Assembly: GCA_002862265.1 (NCBI GenBank)
Contig: PKCQ01000100.1
Coordinates: 1-26,609 of the forward strand
Source of the DNA: Planctomycetaceae bacterium
GTDB lineage: Bacteria; Planctomycetota; Planctomycetia; Pirellulales; Pirellulaceae
DNA length: 26,609 nucleotides
Direction: 5' to 3'
Below the pieces are notes generated by a model. It was not told the origin of the DNA. It did not search any database and was given only the letters and a program-made list of their open reading frames with translations. The position numbers were made by a program, and so were the translations under genes. Of this stretch, positions 16,208 through 23,823 are shown piece after piece (within the stretch, counting starts at the first letter, position 1; each line of letters starts with the position of its first letter).

Positions 16208-17664
16208 TACGCGATGATGTCATGTACGACCCGACTGTGTTCGACACCAGTTAGCTTCTGATCGAGGCCTTGGTACGGAAAGGTCAATTTTTCGTGATCG
16301 ATTCCAAGTAGGTGCAGCATTGTGGCATGTAGATCTCGTACATGCACCGGATTCTCATCGATGTTGTAGCAGAAGTCGTCGGTCTTACCATAGTGCATTC
16401 CACCGCGAATTCCTCCACCGGCGAGCCACGCGGTAAAGCAGCGCGGGTGATGGTCGCGACCGTAGTTCTCCCTCGTCATATTGCCTTGGCCGTAAACGGT
16501 CCGGCCAAACTCGCCACAAAAAACGACCAGTGTATCGTCGAGCAAGCCTCGCTGCCGCAGGTCCATTAGCAGAGCCGCCGTCGGTTGGTCGACATCCTTG
16601 CACTGGCCCCGCATGTTGTCGGGCAAGCGAGAATGATGGTCCCAACCGCGATGAAATAGCTGAACGAACCGCACTCCCCGTTCGACCATTCGTCGAGCGA
16701 GTAAGCAGTTACGAGCATAGGAGCCAGCTCGATTGACCTCAGGGCCGTAGTTTTCTAGCATCGCGGCCGTTTCGCCCGAAATATCTGTCAGCTCCGGCAC
16801 GGAGGCTTGCATGCGAAACGCCATCTCCTGCTGTGCGATGGTGGTCTGCGTTTCTGGATCACCAATCTCATGGAAATGTTTCTGATTCAATTCCGCCAGC
16901 GTGTCGAGCATCCGTCGGCGAACGCTACTATCGATGCCATTAGGATTGGACAAGAAGAGTACGGGATCGCCTGTCGCCTGAAAAGCGGAACCTTGATGTT
17001 GAGAAGGAAGAAATCCACTGCCCCAGAGTCGCGCATAGAGTCCTTGAACGTTGACTTTGCCACTCCAAAACGCAGATGGCATGACAACAAAGTTGGGCAA
17101 GTCCTGATTCATAGAGCCTAGACCATAACTCAACCAAGCGCCCATACTTGGCTTGCCGGCAATTTCCGAGCCGGTGCAAAACGAGGTCTTGCCCGGGTCG
17201 TGGTTGATCGCATCTGTGTGCATCGAGTTCACAAAGCAGAGTTGGTCCGCGCAGCTGGACAGATGAGGCAGAAGCTCGCTCATCCATACACCACTTTGAC
17301 CACGCTGATGAAAGTTGAACATCGTGGGTTGGACCAGCTGTTGTTTGCCGCGAGTCATGGCAGTTACGCGCTGACCATTACTGACCGACTTTGGAAGCTC
17401 CTGCTTGAAGTATTTGTGCAGATCAGGCTTGTAGTCAAACAGATCAACGTGACTCGGTGCTCCCGCCATGAAGAGAAAGATGACGCGTTTCGCGCGAGCG
17501 CGGAAATGGACTCCGGTCGAGTTGCCCGAACTGATTTCCGCTGAATTTACTACCTGATTTCCCAGCAGTGCTGCAGAGGCAGCAGTCCCCAGGCCGACTC
17601 CTGTGTTACGGAGAAAGCGTCGGCGATTCTGAAGTGTTTCCAGTTGTTGAAGTGGCTGCATCAT
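16207..17664 (-). CDS. DUF1501 protein, Tat-exported
   Basis: A 485-residue DUF1501 protein, an alkaline-phosphatase/sulfatase-fold family greatly expanded in planctomycetes; no reaction is established. The N-terminus has a twin-arginine signal (NRRRFLRNTGVGLG, residues about 13-26, then a hydrophobic stretch), so it should be exported folded. Family blocks are all visible: FLFMAGAPSHVDLFDYKP near 63, SMHTDAINHDPGKTSF near 147, GCGSW-type GAWLSYGLGS near 172, FCGEFGRT near 386, NYGRDHHPRCFTAWLAGGG near 402 and the C-terminal ENPVHVRDLHATMLHLLGIDH. The start is well fixed: an AGGAGG site (17673-17678) overlaps the stop codon of the preceding PSD1 gene and sits eight bases before the ATG. This overlap indicates translational coupling and a shared transcript. 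Length and motifs are normal for the family. Confidence 0.95.
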   Translation of the reverse strand: MMQPLQQLETLQNRRRFLRNTGVGLGTAASAALLGNQVVNSAEISSGNSTGVHFRARAKRVIFLFMAGAPSHVDLFDYKPDLHKYFKQELPKSVSNGQRVTAMTRGKQQLVQPTMFNFHQRGQSGVWMSELLPHLSSCADQLCFVNSMHTDAINHDPGKTSFCTGSEIAGKPSMGAWLSYGLGSMNQDLPNFVVMPSAFWSGKVNVQGLYARLWGSGFLPSQHQGSAFQATGDPVLFLSNPNGIDSSVRRRMLDTLAELNQKHFHEIGDPETQTTIAQQEMAFRMQASVPELTDISGETAAMLENYGPEVNRAGSYARNCLLARRMVERGVRFVQLFHRGWDHHSRLPDNMRGQCKDVDQPTAALLMDLRQRGLLDDTLVVFCGEFGRTVYGQGNMTRENYGRDHHPRCFTAWLAGGGIRGGMHYGKTDDFCYNIDENPVHVRDLHATMLHLLGIDHEKLTFPYQGLDQKLTGVEHSRVVHDIIA

Positions 17665-17676
17665 CTCCAGGGCCTC

Positions 17677-20103
17677 CTATTCTCGGTTCTTCGTGATGTC
17701 TAAGTTGTAGAGAGCATTTATCAGCACCGTCCAGACTGCGATTTCGGCCTGAGCCTCAGGAACGGTAGCAACTCCTTCGCACAACTGCTTTGCCAACTCC
17801 GGATTCTCATCGTACTTGGCGAGCAGGTCATCTATCAGCTGCTGCAAAACGTCTCTTTCCATTGCATCCGGCATGCGGGAGAGGATTGTCTCGAAGAGGA
17901 ATCCAATTCTTGTCTGAGAATTTGCAAAGGGCGATTCGATAACGGAGTTTGCCAAATGCCGGGCCGCTAAGAGATACTGTGACTCATTAAGCATTACCAA
18001 TGCTTGCGACGGAGTGTTGGTGCGTTCTCGGCGTGCGATACATGAGTCGCGATTAGGTGCGTTCAGGATGGTCATTTGTGGCGGAGGCATTGCTCGCTTC
18101 CAGAACGTGTACAGGCTACGGCGATAGATGTCGCTGCCTTTGTCAGGAGTGAAGCGTTCGCCAGTCATCGTGGCTGTCTTCCACAAGCCAGCGGGTTGAG
18201 GCGGTTTCACGCTGACGCCGTACATCTTTTTCGACAATAATCCGCTAGTTGCAAGGATTTGATCTCGTATGACCTCCGCATCCAGGCGGAACCTGGCACC
18301 GCGGGCAAGCAACCTGTTATCTGGGTCAGCTAGATAAAGGTCCGACCTTGCTCGGGAACTCTGTTGGTACGTTTTCGACATAACGATTTGCTTGACCAAC
18401 GCTTTGGTGTCCCACCCTGACCGACGATAGGAAACCGCTAAGTAGTCGAGCAGTTCGGGATGACTGGGGACTTCGCCTTGCGATCCGAGATCTTCCGAGG
18501 TTTTAACCAGCCCGATGCCGAAGAATTGCTGCCAAAGGCGATTGACTTGAACACGAGCGGTCAAAGGGTTCTCTTCGCTCGTCAACCATTGGGCCAGATC
18601 CATTCTCGTCGCGGGCTGCCCAGGGCTTCGTTTCATCGCGGGCAAGAAGGCTGGAGCACTTCTCTGGACCGGCTCCCCGAGAGCGTCGTAATGCCCACGT
18701 ACACGGAGGAAGGTCTGACGCACTTCTGACCGTTCTTTCATCACCATCGCCTTGGGCAAACTACGGTTGAATGCGTCACGCTCGCCTTTCAATTTCTTGT
18801 ATTTGTTTTCCGCTTTACTAGCGAGCGCGGCCTGCTGCTTGGTCTCATCAGAGTTTTCGTCTTCCGCCTTCAACACATTGAGCTTCGCCAACAGGGGCTT
18901 CCAATCGCTTTCGCTTTCGGCCACAAGGCGGTTCAATTCCTGCAATTCCAATTCCTGCTGTGTGCTTGCCAGTGAGATAAAGGGAGGCTGCAACCCCGCT
19001 GCTGGGCGCCCAGCAGTTTCGGGAGCTGCGTCAATGTTGTTGAAGAAGGCAAACAGCGAGTAGTAGTCCCGCTGAGTTATTGGATCGTACTTGTGGTCAT
19101 GGCATTGAGCACACTGTACCGTCAGCCCCAAAAAGACAGTACCAACCGCACTCACCCGGTCTACGACGTTCTTGAAAAAACTCTCTTCAGGCAGCGCCGT
19201 GCCACGGTCGATAATCAAATGCAAGCGATTGAACCCGGATGCTACGAGCTGATCGCGACTTGGTGCTTCGTAAAGATCGCCCGCCAACTGATACTTTAAG
19301 AATTCGTCGTAGGGTAAGTTTTCGTTGTAGGCGCGAATGACCCAATCTCGATAAGCGACAAAGTTGCGATAGAAATCTTTGTGCATCCCGTTCGTGTCAG
19401 CGAAGCGAACCAGGTCGAGCCAGTAGCGTGCCATGTGCTCGCCGTATTCACTGCTACCCAGGAAGCGATCGACCCAGTCTTCGTAGGCAGTCTCGCTTTC
19501 GTCAGCTAAAAAGCGATGCAGCTCCTCGCGACTTGGCGGTAGGCCCCGAAGATCCAACGAGAGACGTCGGAAGAGAATGCGTTGATCTGCGAGTTCCGTT
19601 GGTTGCAAATCCTCTCGCTTTAGACGAGCCAAAACAAAGCGATCAATTGCAGCCTTGCCCCATTCTGCATCTTTGATGGAGGGCAACTCCTCCACTTTCG
19701 GAGGCTCAAAAGCCCAGAACCCCCCGTACTCTGCTCCGGATTCTATCCACTGACGAATCTTATTTTGCTCTTCCTCGGTTAGCTTCGCCTTGTGCGAATC
19801 CGCAGGTGGCATGAGGACCTCCGTGTCCGTGGCCGTAATACGGTGCCACAGCTCACTAGCCTCGACGTCGCCAGGTTGGATGATGGCTCCTTCATACCCA
19901 GTTTTGTAAGCACCTTCTTCGCCTTCGGCCTGATCGAGTCGAAGTTCTGCTGAACGCTCATTCGCATCGGGGCCATGGCAGGCGAAGCATCGGTCTGATA
20001 GGATTGGCCGAATGTCCCGTGAGAAGGAGACTTCTTGTGCGAGTGAACTAATCGGCATACAGCCGAGTGCGAGTCCGAGCATGGTCCAAGCAAGTTTACG
20101 CAT
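17677..20103 (-). CDS. PSD1-family protein (PSCyt1-DUF1549-DUF1553)
   Basis: An 808-residue exported planctomycete protein, always seen beside DUF1501; its function is unknown, although the cytochrome-like domain suggests a redox or binding role. Taking ATG 20101-20103, residues 1-23 form a signal peptide (MRKLAWTMLGLALG...SLAQ). PSCyt1 follows with FSRDIRPILSDRCFACHGPD (CxxCH near 41), then DUF1549 (AIDRFVLARLKREDLQPTE onward, with a second CxxCH, CAQCHDHKYDP, near 332), a charged and probably coiled segment around 380-440, and DUF1553 (LTARVQVNRLWQQFFGIG, ARFRLDAEVIRDQILATSG, RTNTPSQALVMLNE). The frame also runs upstream to a GTG at 20203-20205 with GGAG eight bases before it, which would add 34 residues coded by two repeat copies. 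I prefer the ATG because it puts the signal peptide at the terminus, but the GTG has the better ribosome site. Confidence 0.93.
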   Translation of the reverse strand: MRKLAWTMLGLALGCMPISSLAQEVSFSRDIRPILSDRCFACHGPDANERSAELRLDQAEGEEGAYKTGYEGAIIQPGDVEASELWHRITATDTEVLMPPADSHKAKLTEEEQNKIRQWIESGAEYGGFWAFEPPKVEELPSIKDAEWGKAAIDRFVLARLKREDLQPTELADQRILFRRLSLDLRGLPPSREELHRFLADESETAYEDWVDRFLGSSEYGEHMARYWLDLVRFADTNGMHKDFYRNFVAYRDWVIRAYNENLPYDEFLKYQLAGDLYEAPSRDQLVASGFNRLHLIIDRGTALPEESFFKNVVDRVSAVGTVFLGLTVQCAQCHDHKYDPITQRDYYSLFAFFNNIDAAPETAGRPAAGLQPPFISLASTQQELELQELNRLVAESESDWKPLLAKLNVLKAEDENSDETKQQAALASKAENKYKKLKGERDAFNRSLPKAMVMKERSEVRQTFLRVRGHYDALGEPVQRSAPAFLPAMKRSPGQPATRMDLAQWLTSEENPLTARVQVNRLWQQFFGIGLVKTSEDLGSQGEVPSHPELLDYLAVSYRRSGWDTKALVKQIVMSKTYQQSSRARSDLYLADPDNRLLARGARFRLDAEVIRDQILATSGLLSKKMYGVSVKPPQPAGLWKTATMTGERFTPDKGSDIYRRSLYTFWKRAMPPPQMTILNAPNRDSCIARRERTNTPSQALVMLNESQYLLAARHLANSVIESPFANSQTRIGFLFETILSRMPDAMERDVLQQLIDDLLAKYDENPELAKQLCEGVATVPEAQAEIAVWTVLINALYNLDITKNRE

Positions 20104-20105
20104 AG

Positions 20106-20145
20106 CAGGGCTAGCCGGAGTTTCCGGCTGGGCGTTAAACGAGTG
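20106..20145 (-). repeat. 40-base dispersed repeat, copy 2
   Basis: On the minus strand this copy reads TCGTTTAACGCCCAGCCGG and continues with AAACTCCGGCTAGC. It contains a perfect 6-base-pair hairpin (AGCCGG/CCGGCT, 5-base loop). It ends two bases before the ATG taken as the PSD1 start and would translate as SFNAQPETPAS if the upstream GTG were used. Confidence 0.7.
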
Positions 20146-20155
20146 GCTGGGCGTA

Positions 20156-20195
20156 CCAGAGCAAGCCGGGGCCTTCGGTTGAGTATTAAACGATT
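20156..20195 (-). repeat. 40-base dispersed repeat, copy 3
   Basis: A second tandem copy, in the same orientation and with the same 40-base unit, separated from copy 2 by 10 bases. It translates as SFNTQPKAPAC in the PSD1 frame. Its inverted core is less perfect than in copy 2. It lies just inside the alternative GTG start (20203-20205) and its ribosome binding site (GGAG, 20214-20217). Confidence 0.7.
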
Positions 20196-20281
20196 GGCCG
20201 ACCACTACGATTTCTCCAATGCGATGTTCAACTTAGTGCATAAATTCTGAAGTTGTGTGAACTGATCATTCAGCACTCGAT

Positions 20282-20770
20282 CTACAATCGGGCGCGTTTA
20301 TTGAGCTGCTGTTTGGAATAGCCCGTAACGCTGTAGATGACTGGAATCTGGGTGGGCTTGTCCACTTCTGTGATTTCGACCGTCATGGCTCCGTTAACGC
20401 CTATTTCTTGTAGCGGTCCAAGGCCACCGGTAAAGCGTAGTGTGGTGATTTGCAGATGGTAGTAGGCCAATTCAAGGTGTCGAACGAAACCGCGATTTGG
20501 CAGCTTGTTTAGAATACATGCTTTCTCCAAATCGATCGATAACGCTTGGGGCTCACCCCTGTATGAGTGACAGGCGTCGCACCATTTTCCAAGCCCTCTC
20601 ACGACCGCGGTGAAGGCTTCCACTGCTGGCAGATCGGTCACGTTTTTGATTTCTAAAGCGCATCTATCAGCGGCAGAATCTTTCACTTTGGCTAGAAGTA
20701 AATGCGATGGCGCAAGCAATGCGGCTAAAAACACAGCGATAAGAAGTGCAGGTCCGAAACTCCGAATCAT
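20282..20770 (-). CDS. Small exported protein with one CxxCH motif, unknown function
   Basis: A 162-residue protein I do not recognise. Residues 1-27 are a strong signal peptide (MIRSFGPALLIAVFLAALLA...), possibly cleaved near LLAK. The mature part has LPAVEAFTAVVRGLGKWCDACHSYRGE, with a single CxxCH that could bind c-type haem, or could be a disulfide or metal site. A further Cys occurs before it (RCALEI) and one after it (ACIL). The C-terminal half (YYHLQITTLRFTGGLGP, GAMTVEITEVDKPTQIPVIYSVTGY) looks like beta strands. It lies on the same strand as and 76-178 bases upstream of PSD1 depending on start choice, so it may share its transcript. No strong ribosome site precedes the ATG. Confidence 0.7.
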   Translation of the reverse strand: MIRSFGPALLIAVFLAALLAPSHLLLAKVKDSAADRCALEIKNVTDLPAVEAFTAVVRGLGKWCDACHSYRGEPQALSIDLEKACILNKLPNRGFVRHLELAYYHLQITTLRFTGGLGPLQEIGVNGAMTVEITEVDKPTQIPVIYSVTGYSKQQLNKRARL

Positions 20771-20935
20771 GGCTCAATAGTTGTTGCTGTAATTGGCTAA
20801 AAATTCGATACCCAGGGCCATTCTATCTTAGCTCAAAGCCATCAATCAGCGTCCATCCGCTCTTAGGGATATTAGATTTGCTAGCCAGACCGATTCTATA
20901 TTGATTCGAAACCTCGCTTTTGATATCGACGAAGA

Positions 20936-22075
20936 ATGCTCTTTTCACATTCTGCCACACAAATTGAGTCGGATCGCGTGGGCATTCACGAGATCCATAG
21001 CTACAAGCCAGCCTGCGTCCTCGCGAACGCTTGGTATGAGTCATTGATGGCTCGCAAGTTTCAAAAGCACACCGGAATCCACGAGCGAGCGGTTGCCTAC
21101 GAGAGTGAAGTTTCGCTTGCCAGCCGGGTGTTAGATGCTGTGGCGACAGCATCACCACAAGCGATCGAAAGGTGTGCTGGGCTTGTCCTGGTCACTCCGT
21201 CTGTTGTGCCAGCTTGTGTCGGCAGCCAGTTTATGTCTCGCGAACGAGCTCGCGAGGAGCAGCCGACACGTATGGCGGTTCAGCTCTGTGCTCGTGCACA
21301 GTTATCGCCTCGTAAAGTAGTCGGGATCAATGGCTTTTGCAGTGGCTACGCCAAAGCGATGAAGATTGTTTTGAACAGGATGCTGCCAGGTCTACAGCTT
21401 GCATCAGACGAGAGCGTTCTTGTTATCACTTCTAATCGGATCAGCCGCATCACCGATTTTGAAGATCGGCAAGCTGGCGCATTGTTTGGTGACTTTGCGA
21501 CCGCCACCGTGCTCACTCGATGCGACAATCGAGAGATGGCACCCAAATATGAGTTGCTTGACGCACAGTATGAAAAGCAACCAGCATACAAAGCCTTCTT
21601 CGATTTTTCGTTGCAAGAAAACGTTTTGACGCCTACACCGGAAGGTGGCAAAGTGCGAGAGCCGAAACGGCTCGTCTTTTCGCTTGACGGTATGGGCATT
21701 GCCGACACGGCTCCCCGCGCCATGGCGGCTGCAGCCTCGGAAATGACGCGACAGAATGACTTGCAGCCCTCGGACATCCAACACATCTTGCCGCATCAAG
21801 CTGGCGAAGCCATCGTGCGCCTGACAGGCATGAAACTCGAGGAAGCTGGCTTTACCTGCGCACCTGTGAATGGTCTCACTGCTTCCACTGGAAATGTCAG
21901 TTCTGGTTCGGTACCGTATGCCCTGCAGCAAAACTGGGGACGGCTTGAGGGTAATATCCTCTGCCCTGTTGCAGCCGTCGGTGCACCAGGCAAGGCCGAA
22001 GTCTCGCAAGGATGTATCTTACTGCAAAGTCTTGATCAGGCTACCGCCAGCAGACATGGCTCCCGCGCCGCCTAA
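20936..22075 (+). CDS. Beta-ketoacyl-ACP synthase III-like enzyme
   Basis: A 379-residue thiolase-fold condensing enzyme of the FabH/KAS III type, which joins an acyl-CoA or acyl thioester to a malonyl-type extender, or transfers acyl groups in secondary metabolism. The catalytic triad is visible: Cys135 in INGFCSGY, His287 in LPHQAGEA and Asn320 in STGNVSSGSVPYAL. The N-terminal VGIHEIHSYKPACVLAN matches the usual first strand, so the natural start could be slightly inside the ATG at 20936; ribosome binding signals are poor. The Cys motif GFCSGY differs from the AACAG of housekeeping FabH, and there is an insert-like stretch at about 210-250 (YEKQPAYKAFFDFSLQENV). These point to a specialised paralogue rather than the fatty-acid initiator. 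The PKS locus is about 8 kb away on the other strand; a joint pathway is only possible. Confidence 0.88.
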   Translation: MLFSHSATQIESDRVGIHEIHSYKPACVLANAWYESLMARKFQKHTGIHERAVAYESEVSLASRVLDAVATASPQAIERCAGLVLVTPSVVPACVGSQFMSRERAREEQPTRMAVQLCARAQLSPRKVVGINGFCSGYAKAMKIVLNRMLPGLQLASDESVLVITSNRISRITDFEDRQAGALFGDFATATVLTRCDNREMAPKYELLDAQYEKQPAYKAFFDFSLQENVLTPTPEGGKVREPKRLVFSLDGMGIADTAPRAMAAAASEMTRQNDLQPSDIQHILPHQAGEAIVRLTGMKLEEAGFTCAPVNGLTASTGNVSSGSVPYALQQNWGRLEGNILCPVAAVGAPGKAEVSQGCILLQSLDQATASRHGSRAA

Positions 22076-22120
22076 TTTGCGAAATTGATCGCCGGGTGGC
22101 CACTCGTTTAATGGACGACA

Positions 22121-22816
22121 CTACCGCCCACCACCAAACACGGCGAGCGCCGCTTGGGCATCAGCTGCTGTGACCGACTGAGCGGTGCGAGATTCAAGAT
22201 CGACACAGGTTTGCACTAAGGTGTCACGATCCATGCTCGCCAAACCGCGAAATCGTCTTTGGTTGTACTCGTAGCCTTCACGATCTAGCTCCGACCGGAG
22301 TTTACCGGCTTGTTCATCGAGGTAGGCATAAAGAGTCTTGGAAGCCGTCGACTTATAAGCTGGTATCAGGTCAAAGCAAACTAGTGGCGCCCGAACAATC
22401 TCGATCATTCCTGCATCGATCAATTTTGGAAAAACACGATGCAAAAAGATGAGCATCAATGCCCCGCAATGAATGCCGTCTGCATCAGGATCGAATAGCA
22501 GAAGAATCTTGGAGAAGTGGCAAGCCTCAGGTCTTGCCTCATGCGTTTGTAATTGTTTGGCACTGCAGAGTTGCGGATAGCCAAACGCTACAAATGCTTG
22601 CTGGTAAAGTTCGTATTCTCGCACCGCTCCCCAACTTGCCTTGCTGGCATTCAGTGGCTTGCCCTGCATGGGGAGGACGGCTTGGAAGCATGGGTCGCGA
22701 ACCGCAGCGACCGCCTGCGAAGCACTATCTCCTTCGACGATAAACAACTCTGCCCGAGAGTCTGAACCATGTTCGTCGCAGTCGTGCAGATGCACGGGTT
22801 GGGGGTAGAAATTCAT
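22121..22816 (-). CDS. Stand-alone TOPRIM protein like the GyrB/ParE catalytic domain
   Basis: A 231-residue protein matching only the TOPRIM and tail part of type IIA topoisomerase B subunits. Matching blocks: AELFIVEGDSAS (Glu28), FQAVLPMQGKPLNASKAS, ILLLFDPDADGIHCGALML (Asp109, Asp111, Asp113) and the C-terminal YNQRRFRGLASMDRDTLVQT, which corresponds to RyKGLGEM of GyrB. All acidic metal-binding residues are present. The GHKL ATPase and transducer domains (about 390 residues in GyrB) are absent, and the DNA upstream encodes something unrelated, so it is not a split gene here. The start is taken at ATG 22814-22816 with GAGAAGAG upstream; a TTG at 22835-22837 would add seven residues. Function is unknown. 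It could be a degenerate paralogue, a partner of another topoisomerase, or a nuclease-like TOPRIM enzyme. Confidence 0.85.
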   Translation of the reverse strand: MNFYPQPVHLHDCDEHGSDSRAELFIVEGDSASQAVAAVRDPCFQAVLPMQGKPLNASKASWGAVREYELYQQAFVAFGYPQLCSAKQLQTHEARPEACHFSKILLLFDPDADGIHCGALMLIFLHRVFPKLIDAGMIEIVRAPLVCFDLIPAYKSTASKTLYAYLDEQAGKLRSELDREGYEYNQRRFRGLASMDRDTLVQTCVDLESRTAQSVTAADAQAALAVFGGGR

Positions 22817-22989
22817 TTCGTTCTCTTCTCCCGCCAAATACCGATTGTTTAAAAATAGAGCCGTGCGCGCCGGCTTGGGCAGATGTTGGCTTGCGATGGT
22901 GCTGTGCTTGGGCCAGGGGCTACTCTCTGATTCGTGACCTCATCCACCACGGCCGAAAGTCTTGACGAATTCCGTTACGGTGCAATGGA

Positions 22990-23520
22990 AAATTCTACAC
23001 TTCTCCGTCGAGCTCCACTGACACAGCCTGCATGCGAAATGTCCCCACCAACAGCTCGTTGTGCTTCGAGCTGTTTCATTCGTTTGAGTTTGGCTTCCGC
23101 TAGCTCCCAATCTGCCCTAATTGAATCCTTGTCGGCTTGTAATGCTCAGTCAGCTGAATCTGGGCAGCTTCGAGATTCAGTTCGGCCACATCGAAGTCCG
23201 CTTATTCGCGTTGCTTTGCAGCTTCATGATCCGCTGGATCCAGCGGAGCCAACTGCCGATCATCGTCCGAGGCATCGGAATCTTTATCAGTGCCTGGGAG
23301 TCGGACTTCAACGTATTTGCCCGGTTCAAGCACCCAATCTACGCGGCCGCCGACTTCGAAACTGATCGCTTCTTTCTTCATGGAACTCACTACTCTAGTA
23401 CAACGAGGCTTTGTGGCGGCATCGATTGCTCAAGCTGCATCACAGTGACAGGCCGTGGTGATTCGTCATGCAAAGACTCAGTCTTTGGCCCCCAGCCTTC
23501 AAAGATGAGCAAGCCAAAAC
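22990..23520 (-). pseudogene. Decayed HlyD-family efflux adaptor (periplasmic adaptor subunit)
   Basis: The minus strand holds the N-terminal third of a membrane-fusion adaptor in pieces (limits approximate). One frame reads RPVTVMQLEQSMPPQSLVVLE and stops at a TAG near 23395. A second frame (23390-23202) reads KKEAISFEVGGRVDWVLEPG, the biotinyl-lipoyl segment, then LDPADHEAAKQRE up to a TAA at 23202-23204. The same frame continues AELNLEAAQIQLTE, and near 23140 shifts to a third frame reading ADWELAEAKLKRMKQLEAQRAV, the coiled-coil hairpin. After that the similarity ends, so the C-terminal two thirds are deleted. At least two frameshifts and one stop make function impossible. The order of motifs is that of RND/ABC efflux adaptors. 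It is not close enough to the permease at 12779-13972 to assume a partnership. Confidence 0.75.
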
Positions 23521-23558
23521 GAAAGGAGCGGAAGGATCAAGTGACTTCGAGTCCGTCT

Positions 23559-23591
23559 CATCTTTTCCGCCGTAGGCGCGCGGAAAAGATG
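23559..23591. repeat. Perfect 12-base inverted repeat
   Basis: CATCTTTTCCGC (23559-23570) and GCGGAAAAGATG (23580-23591) form a perfect 12-base-pair stem with a 9-base loop. A second short hairpin (GAAGC/GCTTC, 23592-23605) follows at once. They lie between the HlyD pseudogene and the hydrolase gene, which point away from each other, so a terminator for a flanking gene is not needed. A protein-binding site, a remnant terminator or a mobile-element end are possible. Confidence 0.6.
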
Positions 23592-23823
23592 GAAGCTAAA
23601 GCTTCGGCCGATTGGAGTGAATACTCGTAGGCAAGGTTATAGACCAGTTGTCCGAACTGCACCGCCAGGGGCTGGGAAGCACCTTCATGCAAGTTTCGAC
23701 TTGGTCAGCACTTCACGGCAAGCATTGCCATTGCAGACTAACGAAGGGAAACTGTGGTTAGATACTTGGAAAAGACTTTCCGCTTTCCTGAGACTTCTTC
23801 GCGAAAATCAAGAATCGAGTTTT

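Noticed and set aside
22934..23630. Plus-strand frames of 143 and 169 codons
   Set aside because: They run opposite the HlyD-like remnant, whose minus-strand translation gives clear adaptor motifs, so they are complementary shadows.
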